A stretch of DNA of 64,000 nt. It comes from Couchioplanes caeruleus (GTDB lineage: Bacteria > Actinomycetota > Actinomycetes > Mycobacteriales > Micromonosporaceae). The stretch's first letter is position 1. The number at the start of each line of letters is the position of its first letter. The notes below the pieces were generated by a model, which searched no databases, was not told where the DNA came from, and was given only the letters and a program-made list of their open reading frames with translations. The position numbers and the translations under genes are program-made. The stretch lies in contig NZ_CP092183.1 of NCBI RefSeq assembly GCF_023499255.1, positions 5,390,501-5,454,500 of the forward strand, given 5' to 3'. Shown here piece by piece: positions 1 through 9,320 of the stretch.

Positions 1-146
1 TGCTCGGAGAAGATCGAGAAGGTCAGGTTGCGCCGGGCGATCGCGGCGCCCCGCTGTTCCCAGAAGATCGGGTCCTCGGGCCGCCAGTCGTCGATCCAGT
101 GACCGCGGACGCTGACGGCGGGACGTTCCAGGGTGGTGGCGCTCAC
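1..146 (-). CDS. narK: NarK-type nitrate/nitrite transporter, N-terminus only
   Basis: This is the first 48 codons of a major-facilitator nitrate/nitrite transporter; the rest lies beyond the left edge. Translation from the GTG at 146 gives a cytoplasmic leader with WIDDWRPEDPIFWEQ followed by GAAIARRNLTFSIFSE, the conserved entry into the first membrane helix of actinobacterial NarK proteins. The GTG overlaps the nirD stop in a GTGA arrangement, so translation is probably coupled to nirD. By position it is the last gene in the window of the nitrate-assimilation operon and would import nitrate or export nitrite. Family assignment rests on the short N-terminal motif and on context. Confidence 0.8.
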   Translation of the reverse strand, partial: MSATTLERPAVSVRGHWIDDWRPEDPIFWEQRGAAIARRNLTFSIFSE

Positions 147-457
147 AGAAGTACCTCCGAGGGGATCACGAGCATGTCGTCGGCGTCGACGGTGACGGGA
201 TAGACCTTCACGGGCGGCAGGTCGCCGCGGGCACAGCCGGTGGTCAGGTCGAAGGCGGTCAGGTGCAGCGGGCAGATCACGACCTCGGCGTCGATCTGCC
301 CGTCGGCGAGGGGCCCGCCCTTGTGCGGGCACACCGCGGACACGGCCCGCACCGAGCCGTCACGCAGCCGGAAGACGGCGACCATCTCCCCGGCGACGGC
401 GTACGTGCGTCCCTCTCCCAGGGGGATGTCATGGACGGAACCGAGCCGGGTGCTCAT
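143..457 (-). CDS. nirD: nitrite reductase small subunit NirD (Rieske-type)
   Basis: Small subunit (104 aa) of the NAD(P)H-dependent assimilatory nitrite reductase. It is a Rieske-like domain: Cys43-Pro-His45 (VCPHKGG) and Cys62-Pro-Leu-His65 supply the usual two Cys and two His ligands of a [2Fe-2S] centre. Many NirD proteins of enterobacteria lack these ligands, so this one may still bind a cluster. The ATG at 457 overlaps the nirB stop in an ATGA junction, and its own stop overlaps narK. The length matches the family. The longer open frame running upstream over nirB is a shadow. Confidence 0.93.
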   Translation of the reverse strand: MSTRLGSVHDIPLGEGRTYAVAGEMVAVFRLRDGSVRAVSAVCPHKGGPLADGQIDAEVVICPLHLTAFDLTTGCARGDLPPVKVYPVTVDADDMLVIPSEVLL

Positions 458-2913
458 CGGACCGGCACCTGAGGCAGGAGCACCAGCGGCAGCGAGGTCC
501 GGAATTGTCCCGGTGTCGCGGGTTCGGCACGTTCCCTCCACGGGTCCCGGTAGGCGGCCACGGAGGCGGCCATCGCGGCGTCCAGGTCGGCGGCGATGCC
601 GTCCGCGTCGTCGACGACCACCTTGCGAAGGCGCTCGATGCCCACCCGGGGGACCCATGCGTACGTGCGCTCGAGCCAGTTGGCGTTCTCGCGGTAGTAC
701 TGCAGGAACCGCCCGGTGAGCGTGATGACCTCGTCGGCGGAGTCCACGGTGGCCAGCAGGTCGCCCTTGCGCACGTGCGCGCCCGCGGCACCGCCGACGT
801 AGATCTCCCACTTGCCGCCGTCGATGGCGACCACACCCAGGTCCTTCACGTACGCCTCGGCGCAGTTGCGCGGGCACCCGGTGACCGCGAGCTTCATCTT
901 GCCCGGGCCCTCGATGCCCTGGTAGCGCTCCTCCAGCGCGATGCCCAGCGCGGTGGAGTCGCCCACCCCGAAGCGGCAGAACTCGGAACCCACGCAGGTC
1001 TTCACGGTGCGGAAGCTCTTCCCGTACGCCCAGCCCGAGGGCATGTCGAGGTCCGCCCAGATCTGCGGCAGCTTCTCCTTGGGTACGCCCAGCAGGTCGA
1101 TGCGCTGGCCGCCGGTGAGCTTGACCATCGGCACGGCGTGCTTCTCGGCCACCTCCGCGATTCGCTTGAGCTGCGCCGGGGTGGTCACGCCGCCCTTCAT
1201 CTGCGGTACCACGGAGAACGTGCCGTCGCGCTGGATGTTGGCGTGCACGCGGTCGTTGATGAACCGGGCGTCGCGCTCGTCCTCGTACTCGCCGCCCCAC
1301 ATCATCTTGAGCAGCGAGGCCAGCCCCATCTTGCTCTTGGCGTCCTCCTTGCCGCCGGGCACCAGCGTGGCGAAGACCGCGGAGACACTCTTGAGGCCGT
1401 GCTCGCGGATCGCTCGCATCAGCTCCGGCTTGGGCATGGGTACGCCGGGGACGTACCAGCTCGCCGCCGGGTCCTCCTCGACCTCGCCGCCGGCGGCCCA
1501 CTCGACGATGCGCTGCACGAGCGGCTTGCAGGTGCCGCAGCCCTTGCCGGCCCGGGTCTTGTCCATGACGCCGGAGACGGTCTTGCAGCCGCTCTGCACG
1601 GTGGAGCAGATCGCGCCCTTGCTGACGCCGTTGCAGTTGCAGACCTGCGCGTCGCCGGGCATCTCGGCCGGGCTGACCTCCGCGGGCGGGCCGCCCAGGT
1701 CGAACATCAGCTCGGCGCGCTCCTCCGGCAGCGCCAGCCCGCGGTCGAAGGCCTGCATGAGGAACGCGACCTTGCGGACGTCACCGACCAGCGTCGCGCC
1801 GACCAGCCGGCCGTCGCGGATGATCACCGACTTGTAGACGCCCTTGCGCGGTTCGGCGTACGTGAGGGTCTCGTCGTCGTCGGACTCGGGCTCCTTGAGG
1901 CCCATGGAAGCCACGTCCACGCCGGCCACCTTGAGCTTCGTGGCGACCCGCGAGCCGTGGTACGCCGCGTGCGGGTCCCGGCCGGTGATGTGGTCGGCGA
2001 GCACCTTCGCCTGATCCCAGAGCGGGGCGACCAGGCCGTACGTCTCGCCGCGGTGCTGGGCGCACTCGCCGACCGCGTAGATGTCGGCCTCGCCCTGCAC
2101 CCGCATCTGGTCGTCGACGACGATGCCGCGCTCGACGGGCAGCCCACTGGCCTGCGCCACGTCGGCGTTGGCGCGGATGCCGGCGGCGACCACCACGACG
2201 TCGCAACCGATCGTCCGGCCGTCGGCCAGCTTCACGCCGGTCACCGAGTGCTTGCCGAGGATCTCGGTGGTCTGCGCGCCGACCACCACCTCGATGCCGA
2301 GCTTCTCGACGCTGCGCTGCAGGGTCGCGCCCGCCTCGGCGTCCAGCTGGGTGTTCATCAGGTGGCCCATGGCGTGCACGAGCGTCACGTGGCTCAGGTG
2401 GTTCTGCAGGCCGCGCGCCGCCTCCAGGCCGAGCAGGCCGCCGCCGATGACGACCGCCCGCTCGTGCTCGCGGGCGTACCGGATCATCGCCCGGGTGTCG
2501 TCGAGCGTGCGGAAGGCGAAGACGCCCTGGTGGTAGCCGCGGCCGGGGCGGTGGATGCCGGGGATCGGCGGGACGAACGCGCGGCTGCCGGTGGCGATGA
2601 TCAGCTTGTCGTACGGGGTCGCGCTGCCGTCCTCCGCGTACACCACCTTCGCGGCCCGGTCGATGCGCGTGATGCGGGTGCCGGTGTGCAGGGTGATGCC
2701 GTTGTCGGCGTACCAGGACAGGTCGTTGAGGAAGATGCCGGACTCGTCCTCCACGCCCGCGAGGACGTTGGAGAGCATGATCCGGTTGTAGTTGCCGTAC
2801 GGTTCGTCGCCGAACATCGTCACGGCGAAGTCGCCGTCACGGGCGAGGATCTCCTCGACGGTCCGGGCGCCGGCCATGCCGTTGCCGATGATCACGAGAC
2901 GCGGTGACTGCAT
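454..2913 (-). CDS. nirB: nitrite reductase large subunit NirB
   Basis: An 819-residue cytoplasmic enzyme for the six-electron reduction of nitrite to ammonium. Order: N-terminal FAD/NAD(P)H pyridine-nucleotide reductase module (GNGMAG near residue 11), a BFD-like [2Fe-2S] module near residues 425-470 (CNCNGVSKG, KGCGTCKP), then the sulfite/nitrite reductase repeats. The siroheme/[4Fe-4S] ligands are visible as Cys640, Cys646, Cys680 and Cys684 (CVGSEFC and CPRNC). The ATG at 2913 follows the nitrate reductase stop by one base, and the 3' end overlaps nirD. The neighbouring chelatase and HemD-like genes fit its need for siroheme. Confidence 0.96.
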   Translation of the reverse strand: MQSPRLVIIGNGMAGARTVEEILARDGDFAVTMFGDEPYGNYNRIMLSNVLAGVEDESGIFLNDLSWYADNGITLHTGTRITRIDRAAKVVYAEDGSATPYDKLIIATGSRAFVPPIPGIHRPGRGYHQGVFAFRTLDDTRAMIRYAREHERAVVIGGGLLGLEAARGLQNHLSHVTLVHAMGHLMNTQLDAEAGATLQRSVEKLGIEVVVGAQTTEILGKHSVTGVKLADGRTIGCDVVVVAAGIRANADVAQASGLPVERGIVVDDQMRVQGEADIYAVGECAQHRGETYGLVAPLWDQAKVLADHITGRDPHAAYHGSRVATKLKVAGVDVASMGLKEPESDDDETLTYAEPRKGVYKSVIIRDGRLVGATLVGDVRKVAFLMQAFDRGLALPEERAELMFDLGGPPAEVSPAEMPGDAQVCNCNGVSKGAICSTVQSGCKTVSGVMDKTRAGKGCGTCKPLVQRIVEWAAGGEVEEDPAASWYVPGVPMPKPELMRAIREHGLKSVSAVFATLVPGGKEDAKSKMGLASLLKMMWGGEYEDERDARFINDRVHANIQRDGTFSVVPQMKGGVTTPAQLKRIAEVAEKHAVPMVKLTGGQRIDLLGVPKEKLPQIWADLDMPSGWAYGKSFRTVKTCVGSEFCRFGVGDSTALGIALEERYQGIEGPGKMKLAVTGCPRNCAEAYVKDLGVVAIDGGKWEIYVGGAAGAHVRKGDLLATVDSADEVITLTGRFLQYYRENANWLERTYAWVPRVGIERLRKVVVDDADGIAADLDAAMAASVAAYRDPWRERAEPATPGQFRTSLPLVLLPQVPVR

Positions 2914-2914
2914 G

Positions 2915-5011
2915 TCAGCAGTTCCCTCCTGGTTCTTCGGTACGCGCGATCGCGACCGCGCACGCCTTGAAAGCGGGCATCCGGGAATGCCGGTCGAGCG
3001 CGGGATCGGTGAGGGCGTTGACGGCGTTGTCGCCGCCCCAGTGGAAGGGCGCGAAGACGGTGTCGGGGCGGATCCCCGGGTTGAGCCGGGCGCGGAAGAA
3101 CGCCCGCCCGCGGCGGCTGCGCAGCTCGACCATGTCGCTGTCCGCGATCCCGTGCCGCCGCGCCAGATCGGGGTGCAGCTCGACGCGGGGCTCCGGCATC
3201 GCCACGCTGAGCGCGGCGACCCGGCGGGTCTGGTTGCCGCTCTGGTACTGCTGCATCGTCCGGCCGGTCGTCAGGACGTACGGGTAATGCCGGTCGGGCA
3301 TCTCGTGCGGGTCGCGGTGCTCGACCCGTACGAAACGGGCCCTGCCGTCCGGGGTCGGGAAGCCGTCGGCGAACAGCCGCGGCGTGCCGGGGTGGTCCTC
3401 GCTCGGGCACGGCCAGAACACGCCCTGCTCGGCATCCACCCGCTCCCAGGTGATGCCGGCGTAGTCGGCGATCCCGCCCGCGCCGGCGCGGCGCAGCTCC
3501 TCGAAGACCTCGCGCGGCTCGTCGGTGAAGTACTCGCCGCGGCCGAGGCGGTCCGCGAGGTCCTTGAGGAAGCGCAGGTCGGTGCGGACCTCGGGCGGTG
3601 GGGGCAGGGCCCGCCGGCGGCGGATGACCCGGCCCTCGAGGTTGGTCATCGTGCCCTCCTCCTCCGCCCACTGCGCGGTCGGCAGCACGACGTCGGCGAG
3701 CGCGGCCGTCTCGGAGAGGAAGATGTCGCTGACCACGAGCAGGTCGAGGGCGCGGAGCCGGTCGATGACGTGGTTCGCGTGCGGAGCGGAGACGGCGATG
3801 TTGCTGGCCAGCACGAGCAGCACCCGGACGCCGCCGTCGGTGCCGAGGCGGTCGAGCATCTCGTACGCGCTCTTGCCGGGCCGGGGCAGCTCGTCGGGGT
3901 CGACGCCCCACACCTTCGCGACGTGCGCGCGGGCGGCCGGGTCGTCGAGGCGGCGGTACCCGGGCAGCTGGTCGGCCTTCTGACCGTGCTCGCGGCCGCC
4001 CTGCCCGTTGCCCTGGCCGGTGATCGTGCCGTAGCCCGAGTACGGCCGGCCGACGAGGCCCAGCGCGAGGGCGAGGTTGAGGTAGGCCTGGGCGGTGTCC
4101 GTACCGTTGCTGTGCTGTTCGGCGCCGCGCGCGGTGAGGATCATCGCCGGCTTCCCGGTCGCCAGCAGGCGGACCGTCTCGCGCAGGTGCGCCTCGGGGA
4201 CGCCGGTCATCCGCTCGACCCGCCCGGGCCAGTAGGAGTTCACCGCGGCGCGGACGGCGTCGAAGCCGGTCGTGCGGTCGCGGATGTACTCCTCGTCGAC
4301 CAGGCCCTCCCGGATGGCGATGTGCAACAGGCCGTTGGCCAGCGCCAGGTCCGTGCCGGGCAGGGGCTGCAGATGCCGGTACGCGCCCTTCGCGGTCGCC
4401 GTCAGCCGCGGGTCCACGACGATGTGCCGGGCGCCCTCGGCCCGCCCGGCGTCCAGATACTGCATCGACGGCGGCATCGCGTCGGCCGGGTTGGCACCGA
4501 CGAGCAGGACCGTACGGGCCTGAGCAAGGTCCTCGAGCGGGAACGGCAGCCCGCGGTCGACGCCGAGCGCCCGGTTGGCGGCCGTGGCGGCCGACGACAT
4601 GCAGAACCGGCCGTTGTAGTCGATGGACGCCGAGCGCAGCGCCACCCGGACGAACTTGCCGAGCGTGTACGCCTTCTCGTTGGTCAGCCCGCCCCCGCCG
4701 AACGCGCCGACGCTGTCCGGCCCGTACGCCTGCTGGCTGGCCCGGATCGCCGCGACGATGCGCTCCATGGCCTCGTCCCAGGTGGCCTCGCGCAGCGGGC
4801 TCCTGCGGTCCGCGGGGTCCTTGCGGACCAACGGGGTGAGCAGGCGGTCCTTGTGGTCGAGCAGCTCCGCGGCTGTCCAGCCCTTGGCGCACAGCCCGCC
4901 CCGGTTCACCGGGAACTCGGCGGGCTCGAGCCGCACCCGCGGAATCTCGGGCGTCAGCCGGATGCCGCACTGCAGAGCGCAGTACGGGCAATGGGTCTCG
5001 GTCACCGTCAC
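2915..5011 (-). CDS. assimilatory nitrate reductase catalytic subunit (molybdopterin oxidoreductase)
   Basis: A 698-residue molybdopterin enzyme that reduces nitrate to nitrite in the cytoplasm. The N-terminus carries the [4Fe-4S] ligands Cys8, Cys11, Cys15 and Cys41 (CPYCALQCG, GGLCAKG), followed by the molybdopterin oxidoreductase body. A dinucleotide-binding domain at the C-terminus ends in FHWGGDNAVNALTDPALDRHS. No extra C-terminal [2Fe-2S] domain is present, so electrons must come from a separate partner. The start is GTG at 5011, and another in-frame GTG lies two codons downstream. It sits one base from nirB, so the two are surely co-transcribed. It corresponds to the genes called nasA, nasC or narB in other bacteria. 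Confidence 0.93.
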   Translation of the reverse strand: MTVTETHCPYCALQCGIRLTPEIPRVRLEPAEFPVNRGGLCAKGWTAAELLDHKDRLLTPLVRKDPADRRSPLREATWDEAMERIVAAIRASQQAYGPDSVGAFGGGGLTNEKAYTLGKFVRVALRSASIDYNGRFCMSSAATAANRALGVDRGLPFPLEDLAQARTVLLVGANPADAMPPSMQYLDAGRAEGARHIVVDPRLTATAKGAYRHLQPLPGTDLALANGLLHIAIREGLVDEEYIRDRTTGFDAVRAAVNSYWPGRVERMTGVPEAHLRETVRLLATGKPAMILTARGAEQHSNGTDTAQAYLNLALALGLVGRPYSGYGTITGQGNGQGGREHGQKADQLPGYRRLDDPAARAHVAKVWGVDPDELPRPGKSAYEMLDRLGTDGGVRVLLVLASNIAVSAPHANHVIDRLRALDLLVVSDIFLSETAALADVVLPTAQWAEEEGTMTNLEGRVIRRRRALPPPPEVRTDLRFLKDLADRLGRGEYFTDEPREVFEELRRAGAGGIADYAGITWERVDAEQGVFWPCPSEDHPGTPRLFADGFPTPDGRARFVRVEHRDPHEMPDRHYPYVLTTGRTMQQYQSGNQTRRVAALSVAMPEPRVELHPDLARRHGIADSDMVELRSRRGRAFFRARLNPGIRPDTVFAPFHWGGDNAVNALTDPALDRHSRMPAFKACAVAIARTEEPGGNC

Positions 5012-5080
5012 GCCACCGATCGTGCTGGCGTGGCGTTTCGGTCACCGGCGCCGCACGATTGCGCCGACGTACGGAAATCC

Positions 5081-5722
5081 CTACAACCGGCCGGCGGTCG
5101 TTGTGAGATCGGCGTACCGGGCCGCCACCAGGTCCACGACGGCCCGGTCCTCGCACAGCGGCGGCGTGACCCGGTCCGCTCCGGCGCTGTGCAGCGCCCG
5201 GTAGAACAGCCCCTCGGCGAGCAGGTACGCGGCCACGGTCACCCGCTCGGCGCCCTGCTCCCGCAGGTGAGCGACGACCTCGGGGACGCGGCGATCGGTG
5301 CCGGAGGCGTACGCGACCGTCGCGCCCAGCTCGGCGGCCACCCGGTCGATGTCAGCGCGCCACGCCGGATCGGAGGACCCGGCCGCTGCCAGCACGACGG
5401 CGTCCCCACCGGTCAGGTGTCTCCGAAGGCCGTCCACGAGGACCGGGTCCGGGCCCAGCGGCGGTGCGACTCTCGCCCCGCTGACCGCCGCGGCCTCCGC
5501 GATGTCCACGCGTACGTGATAGCCGGCCGAAAGCAGCAACGGCACGATCACTGTGTCGGGGCTGACGGCGACCTCCCCGACGCGGGGCTCCTGCACGTCC
5601 ACGTAGGCCAGCCGCACGTCGAGGTCCGGGCGGCGCAGGGCGACCCGGTCCACGAGACCGCGGATCTGCGCCTGGCCGGCCGCGGAACGCGTACCGTGCG
5701 CGACCGCCAGCAGGACCGTCAC
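5081..5722 (-). CDS. sirohydrochlorin chelatase (CbiX/SirB family)
   Basis: A 213-residue chelatase that inserts a divalent metal into sirohydrochlorin. The N-terminal VAHGTR contains the family's metal-site histidine (His9), and a second half carries the GYHVRVDI-type segment. Next to a siroheme-dependent nitrite reductase it most likely supplies Fe2+ for siroheme rather than Co2+ for cobalamin; that substrate choice is inferred from context. The GTG start at 5722 overlaps the nnaR stop (GTGA), indicating coupled translation. A 69-base gap separates it from the nitrate reductase gene. Confidence 0.88.
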   Translation of the reverse strand: MTVLLAVAHGTRSAAGQAQIRGLVDRVALRRPDLDVRLAYVDVQEPRVGEVAVSPDTVIVPLLLSAGYHVRVDIAEAAAVSGARVAPPLGPDPVLVDGLRRHLTGGDAVVLAAAGSSDPAWRADIDRVAAELGATVAYASGTDRRVPEVVAHLREQGAERVTVAAYLLAEGLFYRALHSAGADRVTPPLCEDRAVVDLVAARYADLTTTAGRL

Positions 5723-6834
5723 GGTTCGTCCACCCTCAGCCGGTAACCCCGTTTGATCACTGTCTCGATGTGCCCGCCGCCGCCCAGCGCGGTCCGCAGC
5801 CGGGCGATCGCCACGTCCACGGCATGCCCGTCGGTGCCCCGCGGCAGCACCCCGGCCAGCCGGTCCTTGGAGACGACGGTCCCCGGCCGGTCGGCGAGCG
5901 CCGCGAGAATCGCCATCGCGGCCGGCGCGAGGGTCTGCAACCGCCCCCCGATCAGCACGGCGTGCCCCCGGATCTCCAGCTCCTCACCGGCCACCGCCAG
6001 CCGGACGGCCCGCCGCGGCAACTCGTCGGTGACCACCTTGACCAGGGCCCCCAGCCGCGACCGGTGCGGCGTGACGACCGGAACGCGCCGCTCCACCAGC
6101 GAAGCAGCGGTGACCGGCCCGACGCAGGCCGCCATGGTCCGGCCCCGGAACCGGTCCAGCACCTCTCCCGCGGCGTCGGCGGCGATGTCGAGCAGGGCCT
6201 GCACGGCCGGGGCGCTGGTGAAGGTGACGGCGTCGACCTGCCCTGCGACCACCTGACCGACGAGCCGGCGTACGGGTGCCGGATCCGGCGGCAGCGTCCA
6301 CCGGTACACCGGAACCTCCACGACGGCGGCCCCGGCAGCCCGCAGCGCCGCGGTGAACTCCGCCTGCGGCCCGCCGTGCAACTGCACCGCGATCCGCCGC
6401 CCGGCGATACCCTGCGACAACAGCCGCTCCAGAATCTCCTCTGACGACTCGGTGGCGGCCGACCACTCCTCGCTCAGGTCGGCGGCCCGGATCGCGCCGC
6501 ACGGCTTCGCCCCCCGCGCGATCAGCCGGGCCCGCCCCAGCGCGGCCCGCAGGGTGTCACCCATCCCCCACCCCTCGGCGGCCTCCAACCACCCCCGGAA
6601 CCCGATCCCGGTCGTGGCGATGACGATGTCCGGCGCCAGCCCCACACAGGCCTCCGTGGCATGCAACAGCGCCTCGTCGTCCCCCAACGGCACGATCGTG
6701 ATGGCGGGAGCGACCACCACCCGGGCCCCCCGCCGCTCCAACAGGGCGGCCAGCTCCTCCCGCCGCCGCTCGGCGGTCACGGCCACGGTGAAGCCGGCAA
6801 GCGGCCCGGCATCGGCGATCTGGTCGACGGTCAC
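5719..6834 (-). CDS. nnaR: NnaR-like regulator: HemD domain fused to winged-helix DNA-binding domain
   Basis: About 371 residues from a GTG at 6834 (VTVDQIADAGPLAGFTVAV). Residues roughly 10-260 resemble uroporphyrinogen-III synthase (HemD). Residues roughly 285-370 form an OmpR-type winged helix (LAPAAMAILAALADRPGTVVSKDRL, then VDVAIARLRTALGG and a VIKRGYRL wing). This fusion is the known NnaR architecture of Streptomyces and Mycobacterium, which activates nitrate/nitrite assimilation genes. Its place as first gene of that operon supports the name. Whether the HemD half is catalytic or only senses a tetrapyrrole cannot be told here. The open frame extends to 7371, but nothing upstream of the GTG looks like protein. 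Confidence 0.88.
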   Translation of the reverse strand: MTVDQIADAGPLAGFTVAVTAERRREELAALLERRGARVVVAPAITIVPLGDDEALLHATEACVGLAPDIVIATTGIGFRGWLEAAEGWGMGDTLRAALGRARLIARGAKPCGAIRAADLSEEWSAATESSEEILERLLSQGIAGRRIAVQLHGGPQAEFTAALRAAGAAVVEVPVYRWTLPPDPAPVRRLVGQVVAGQVDAVTFTSAPAVQALLDIAADAAGEVLDRFRGRTMAACVGPVTAASLVERRVPVVTPHRSRLGALVKVVTDELPRRAVRLAVAGEELEIRGHAVLIGGRLQTLAPAAMAILAALADRPGTVVSKDRLAGVLPRGTDGHAVDVAIARLRTALGGGGHIETVIKRGYRLRVDEP

Positions 6835-7325
6835 CGTCCGATGCTCGCCAGCTGCTATTTCGGGCCGCGATCTCGAATGTTTCCCCGGTGATAACGCGGC
6901 ATCACTTCCCGGCCCCCACGTCCGTGAGATCACCCGAGCGAGGGACCAAGCGGCCGGGCCGAGACCCCGATGCGACGGACGAGGGCATCGTTCTGCACGC
7001 AGTCCGAGGAAAGACCCCGGTGGCGTCGTCACCGGCGGTACGAACCCTGATCTTCGACTCGAAGATGTGGTGCCGGTTCGGCGCGTGAATGAACTTCCCT
7101 GATCGAGATGGCGGTTCAACCGCCACCTGCCCCGTCGTGGATCGCTAAATGTAATTTGAGAAGGAAAATTCGCGCTGCTACACGCGGCCGCGTTGGAAGC
7201 GGCACGACGAGACGACATGCCGATCTCCAGCGGCGCACAGCCGAGAATGGAATACCGGGTGCCCAACGTCGCTGGACGGCGTCGGCACCCTCGCCTTTCC
7301 GATCCATTGCGGCGGCGTCTTTCCG
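6835..7325. other. intergenic region upstream of nnaR
   Basis: About 490 bases with no supported gene. It must hold the promoter of the minus-strand nitrate operon. An AT-richer patch lies around 7137-7170. I could not identify a convincing GlnR or NnaR operator by eye. Short open frames here have no recognisable protein character. Confidence 0.5.
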
Positions 7326-7667
7326 TGCCTCCAAACCTGCTAGGCGCGCTCGGCGAGCATGTCACCGCCACCCGCTACGAGGTCCGGTTCGGTGAGAGCG
7401 CCGAGGAGACCGCGCGCGGCATCCGGGAAGCCGGTGACACGCGGGTGCTCGTGCTCTGGTCGTTCTACTCGCCGAACGCGGGCGCGCTCGCCGAGGAATT
7501 GACGCTGATCCGTTCGCTCGCCGACGGCTCGAATCGTCTCGCATGTCGCGGGCGGCGTGCACGCCACGGCCGAGCCGGTGCGGACGCTGGACGCGTGCTG
7601 GGACATGGCTGCGATCGGTGAGGGCGATCGGGTCAGGGTGGCGCAAGCTATCAGGGCTGGTCGTTGA
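7326..7667 (+). pseudogene. N-terminal fragment of a B12-binding/radical-SAM protein, frameshifted
   Basis: The plus strand encodes LLGALGEHVTATRYEVRFGE and then a segment with VLVLWSFYSPNAGALAEEL. After about 7540 the reading continues one frame over as HVAGGVHATAEP, LDACWDMAAIGEGD and so on, to a TGA at 7665-7667. This matches the cobalamin-binding half of a B12-binding/radical-SAM protein as I remember it (MJ_1487/TIGR04013-like). A normal start, the correct frame and the whole radical-SAM core are missing. A matching C-terminal piece lies at 18183-18416. The call is from remembered family motifs, not from a search. Confidence 0.6.
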
Positions 7668-8166
7668 GGCTCTGGCGGGCTGAGGCGAGCACGGTCGGGT
7701 CCTCGCATCCTCGGGCGTACCCGGCGATCCGCCGGCGAATGTCGCGGCCGAGCAGCCACCCGCCGATCCGCTCGGCGGCCGGGCGCAGCACGGCAGGCCG
7801 GCACCGGAAGTTGTATCGCCAGGTGGCAACGGTGTGGCCGGGCTGGTCCTGTGCGGGCGCGAAACGCCAGCCGCCGCCGAACATCTCGAAGAACCACGGC
7901 CCGCGCACCATCTTCATGCCGACGTTGGTGGGCGGGTGGAACGACACGTACTCGCTGATCATCGTGATGCCGTGCCGCGACCGGGTGAAGGTGCGCACGC
8001 CCCGGCCAGGCCGGGTGGCGCCATCGATGAAGTGCTGCTCCCGCACGAACGGATCCCACCGGTACCGCACCGGTGCGGTGGTCTGCGACACGGCGAAAGC
8101 GACATCCGGCGGCACGGGGACGACGATGGTCGCCTCAATGACAGGCACACCGCCATCCTCGCCCAT
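7651..8166 (-). CDS. SRPBCC/polyketide-cyclase-like protein
   Basis: A 171-residue protein with the helix-grip fold signature of the SRPBCC (START/Bet v1-like) superfamily: a first strand IEATIVVPVPPDVAFAV, then WDPFVREQHFIDGA, TFTRSRHGITMISEYV and FEMFGGGWRFAP, and a C-terminal helix. Such proteins bind hydrophobic ligands in a cavity; the ligand is unknown. A GTG at 8148 lies eight bases after a GAGG sequence and may be the true start, giving 165 residues. The gene reads towards the radical-SAM fragment and overlaps its end, as expected at the edge of an insertion. Confidence 0.65.
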   Translation of the reverse strand: MGEDGGVPVIEATIVVPVPPDVAFAVSQTTAPVRYRWDPFVREQHFIDGATRPGRGVRTFTRSRHGITMISEYVSFHPPTNVGMKMVRGPWFFEMFGGGWRFAPAQDQPGHTVATWRYNFRCRPAVLRPAAERIGGWLLGRDIRRRIAGYARGCEDPTVLASARQSLNDQP

Positions 8167-8390
8167 CCACAGCCGCTCAGGGAGACGTCCCGGCCACCCG
8201 GATTGCGGTAGACGCTGTCAGCGGAGGTTGACGGCCTCCTCCGGCCGACGCTGGGGCTCCGGAGAAACCTGTCGTGGCGGGGATCCGGGTCAGCCGGCCA
8301 TCGACAGAGCAATCGCCATCGCACTGCCACCGTCCGCCCAACGCCGTCCCGTTGCACGAGTACTTGCCCTGACCTGCTCAAATTGGGGCC

Positions 8391-9320
8391 ATGACCGAGG
8401 AGATCGAAGCGCGGCTCGTCGAGGTTGCCGGACTGGTCCGGGAGGCCGAACTGCTCCGAGTCCGGCGCGCCGAGCTGGACCGACGTCACGCCGAGCACGC
8501 GGCCGCCGTGACGGAGCTGCGGCGGAGCTGGGCCGGCGAGGTCCGCGACGTGGAGCGGCTGGAGAGCGTCTCGCTGTCCCGAGTCCTGGTCGCATTGCGC
8601 GGCGCGTACTCCGAGGAGCTATCCCGTGAGCGGGCGGAGGCGGACGCGGCCCGCTACCGGGTCGCCGAGGCGGAGAGCCGGCTGGCCGCGATCCAGACGG
8701 AACGCGAGGCGGTCGAGGCTCGGCTGACCGCCCTGGCCGATGTGCCGGCCCGGTTCGCCGCGGCGATCGACGACAAGGAGCGCCACCTGGTCGGGAGCGG
8801 TGATCCCCAGGTCGCCCGCCTGCTGGCGCTGGCAGACGAGCGCGGCCGGGTCGAGGCGGAGCTGCGCGAACTACACGAGGCGGTCAGGGCAGCCGAAGCG
8901 GCGCTCGGCGCTCTAGGAGAGCTGCGACGTCAGCTCGACCTGGCGTCCAGCCGCCAGACGACCGACAACCTGCTCGGCGGGGCAGTGTCCGTGAGCCAGC
9001 CACACTGGCTCGACGCCGTGGGCTGGGCGGCGTCGAACGCCGACCGCTGCCTGGCCGTCCTGCACGCCGAGCTTACCGACGTGGGCCTGGCCCAGCCGCT
9101 GGGCAACGTCCCGCGCCCGATCACGCGGCCGGCCGGCTTTCAGGCGGTGTTCTTCTCGAACATGCTCATCCGGGAACAGATCAACCGAGCGAGCCGCGAC
9201 GCGGACGAGTCGCTCCAGCTGATCGCTGGGATACACCGGGATGTTTCTGTACGCGCCCAGACGGCCCGCGCTCGCTGGAACGCGCTGCACAGCGAACGGC
9301 AACAGCTTCTCACCACCTGA
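8391..9320 (+). CDS. coiled-coil protein of unknown function
   Basis: A 309-residue acidic, charged protein from ATG 8391. Residues roughly 1-185 are dominated by long heptad-like helices rich in Ala, Glu, Arg and Leu (for example EADAARYRVAEAESRLAAIQ). They end in a helical C-terminal domain with HWLDAVGWAASNADRCLAVLHAEL. No signal peptide, membrane span or catalytic motif is visible. I do not recognise the family. It stands alone, with 70 bases or more to its neighbours on both sides. Confidence 0.7.
   Translation: MTEEIEARLVEVAGLVREAELLRVRRAELDRRHAEHAAAVTELRRSWAGEVRDVERLESVSLSRVLVALRGAYSEELSRERAEADAARYRVAEAESRLAAIQTEREAVEARLTALADVPARFAAAIDDKERHLVGSGDPQVARLLALADERGRVEAELRELHEAVRAAEAALGALGELRRQLDLASSRQTTDNLLGGAVSVSQPHWLDAVGWAASNADRCLAVLHAELTDVGLAQPLGNVPRPITRPAGFQAVFFSNMLIREQINRASRDADESLQLIAGIHRDVSVRAQTARARWNALHSERQQLLTT

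Noticed and set aside
505..2907. 800-residue plus-strand open frame over nirB
   Set aside because: Antisense shadow of nirB caused by high GC content; the minus-strand protein has all family motifs.
5012..5080. GlnR-like GTGAC and GAAAC elements upstream of nitrate reductase
   Set aside because: The spacing does not fit the GTNAC-N6-GAAAC consensus, so I cannot support an operator.
6850..6910. GAAAC near the nnaR start as a GlnR half-site
   Set aside because: Only one half with off spacing; too weak to list.
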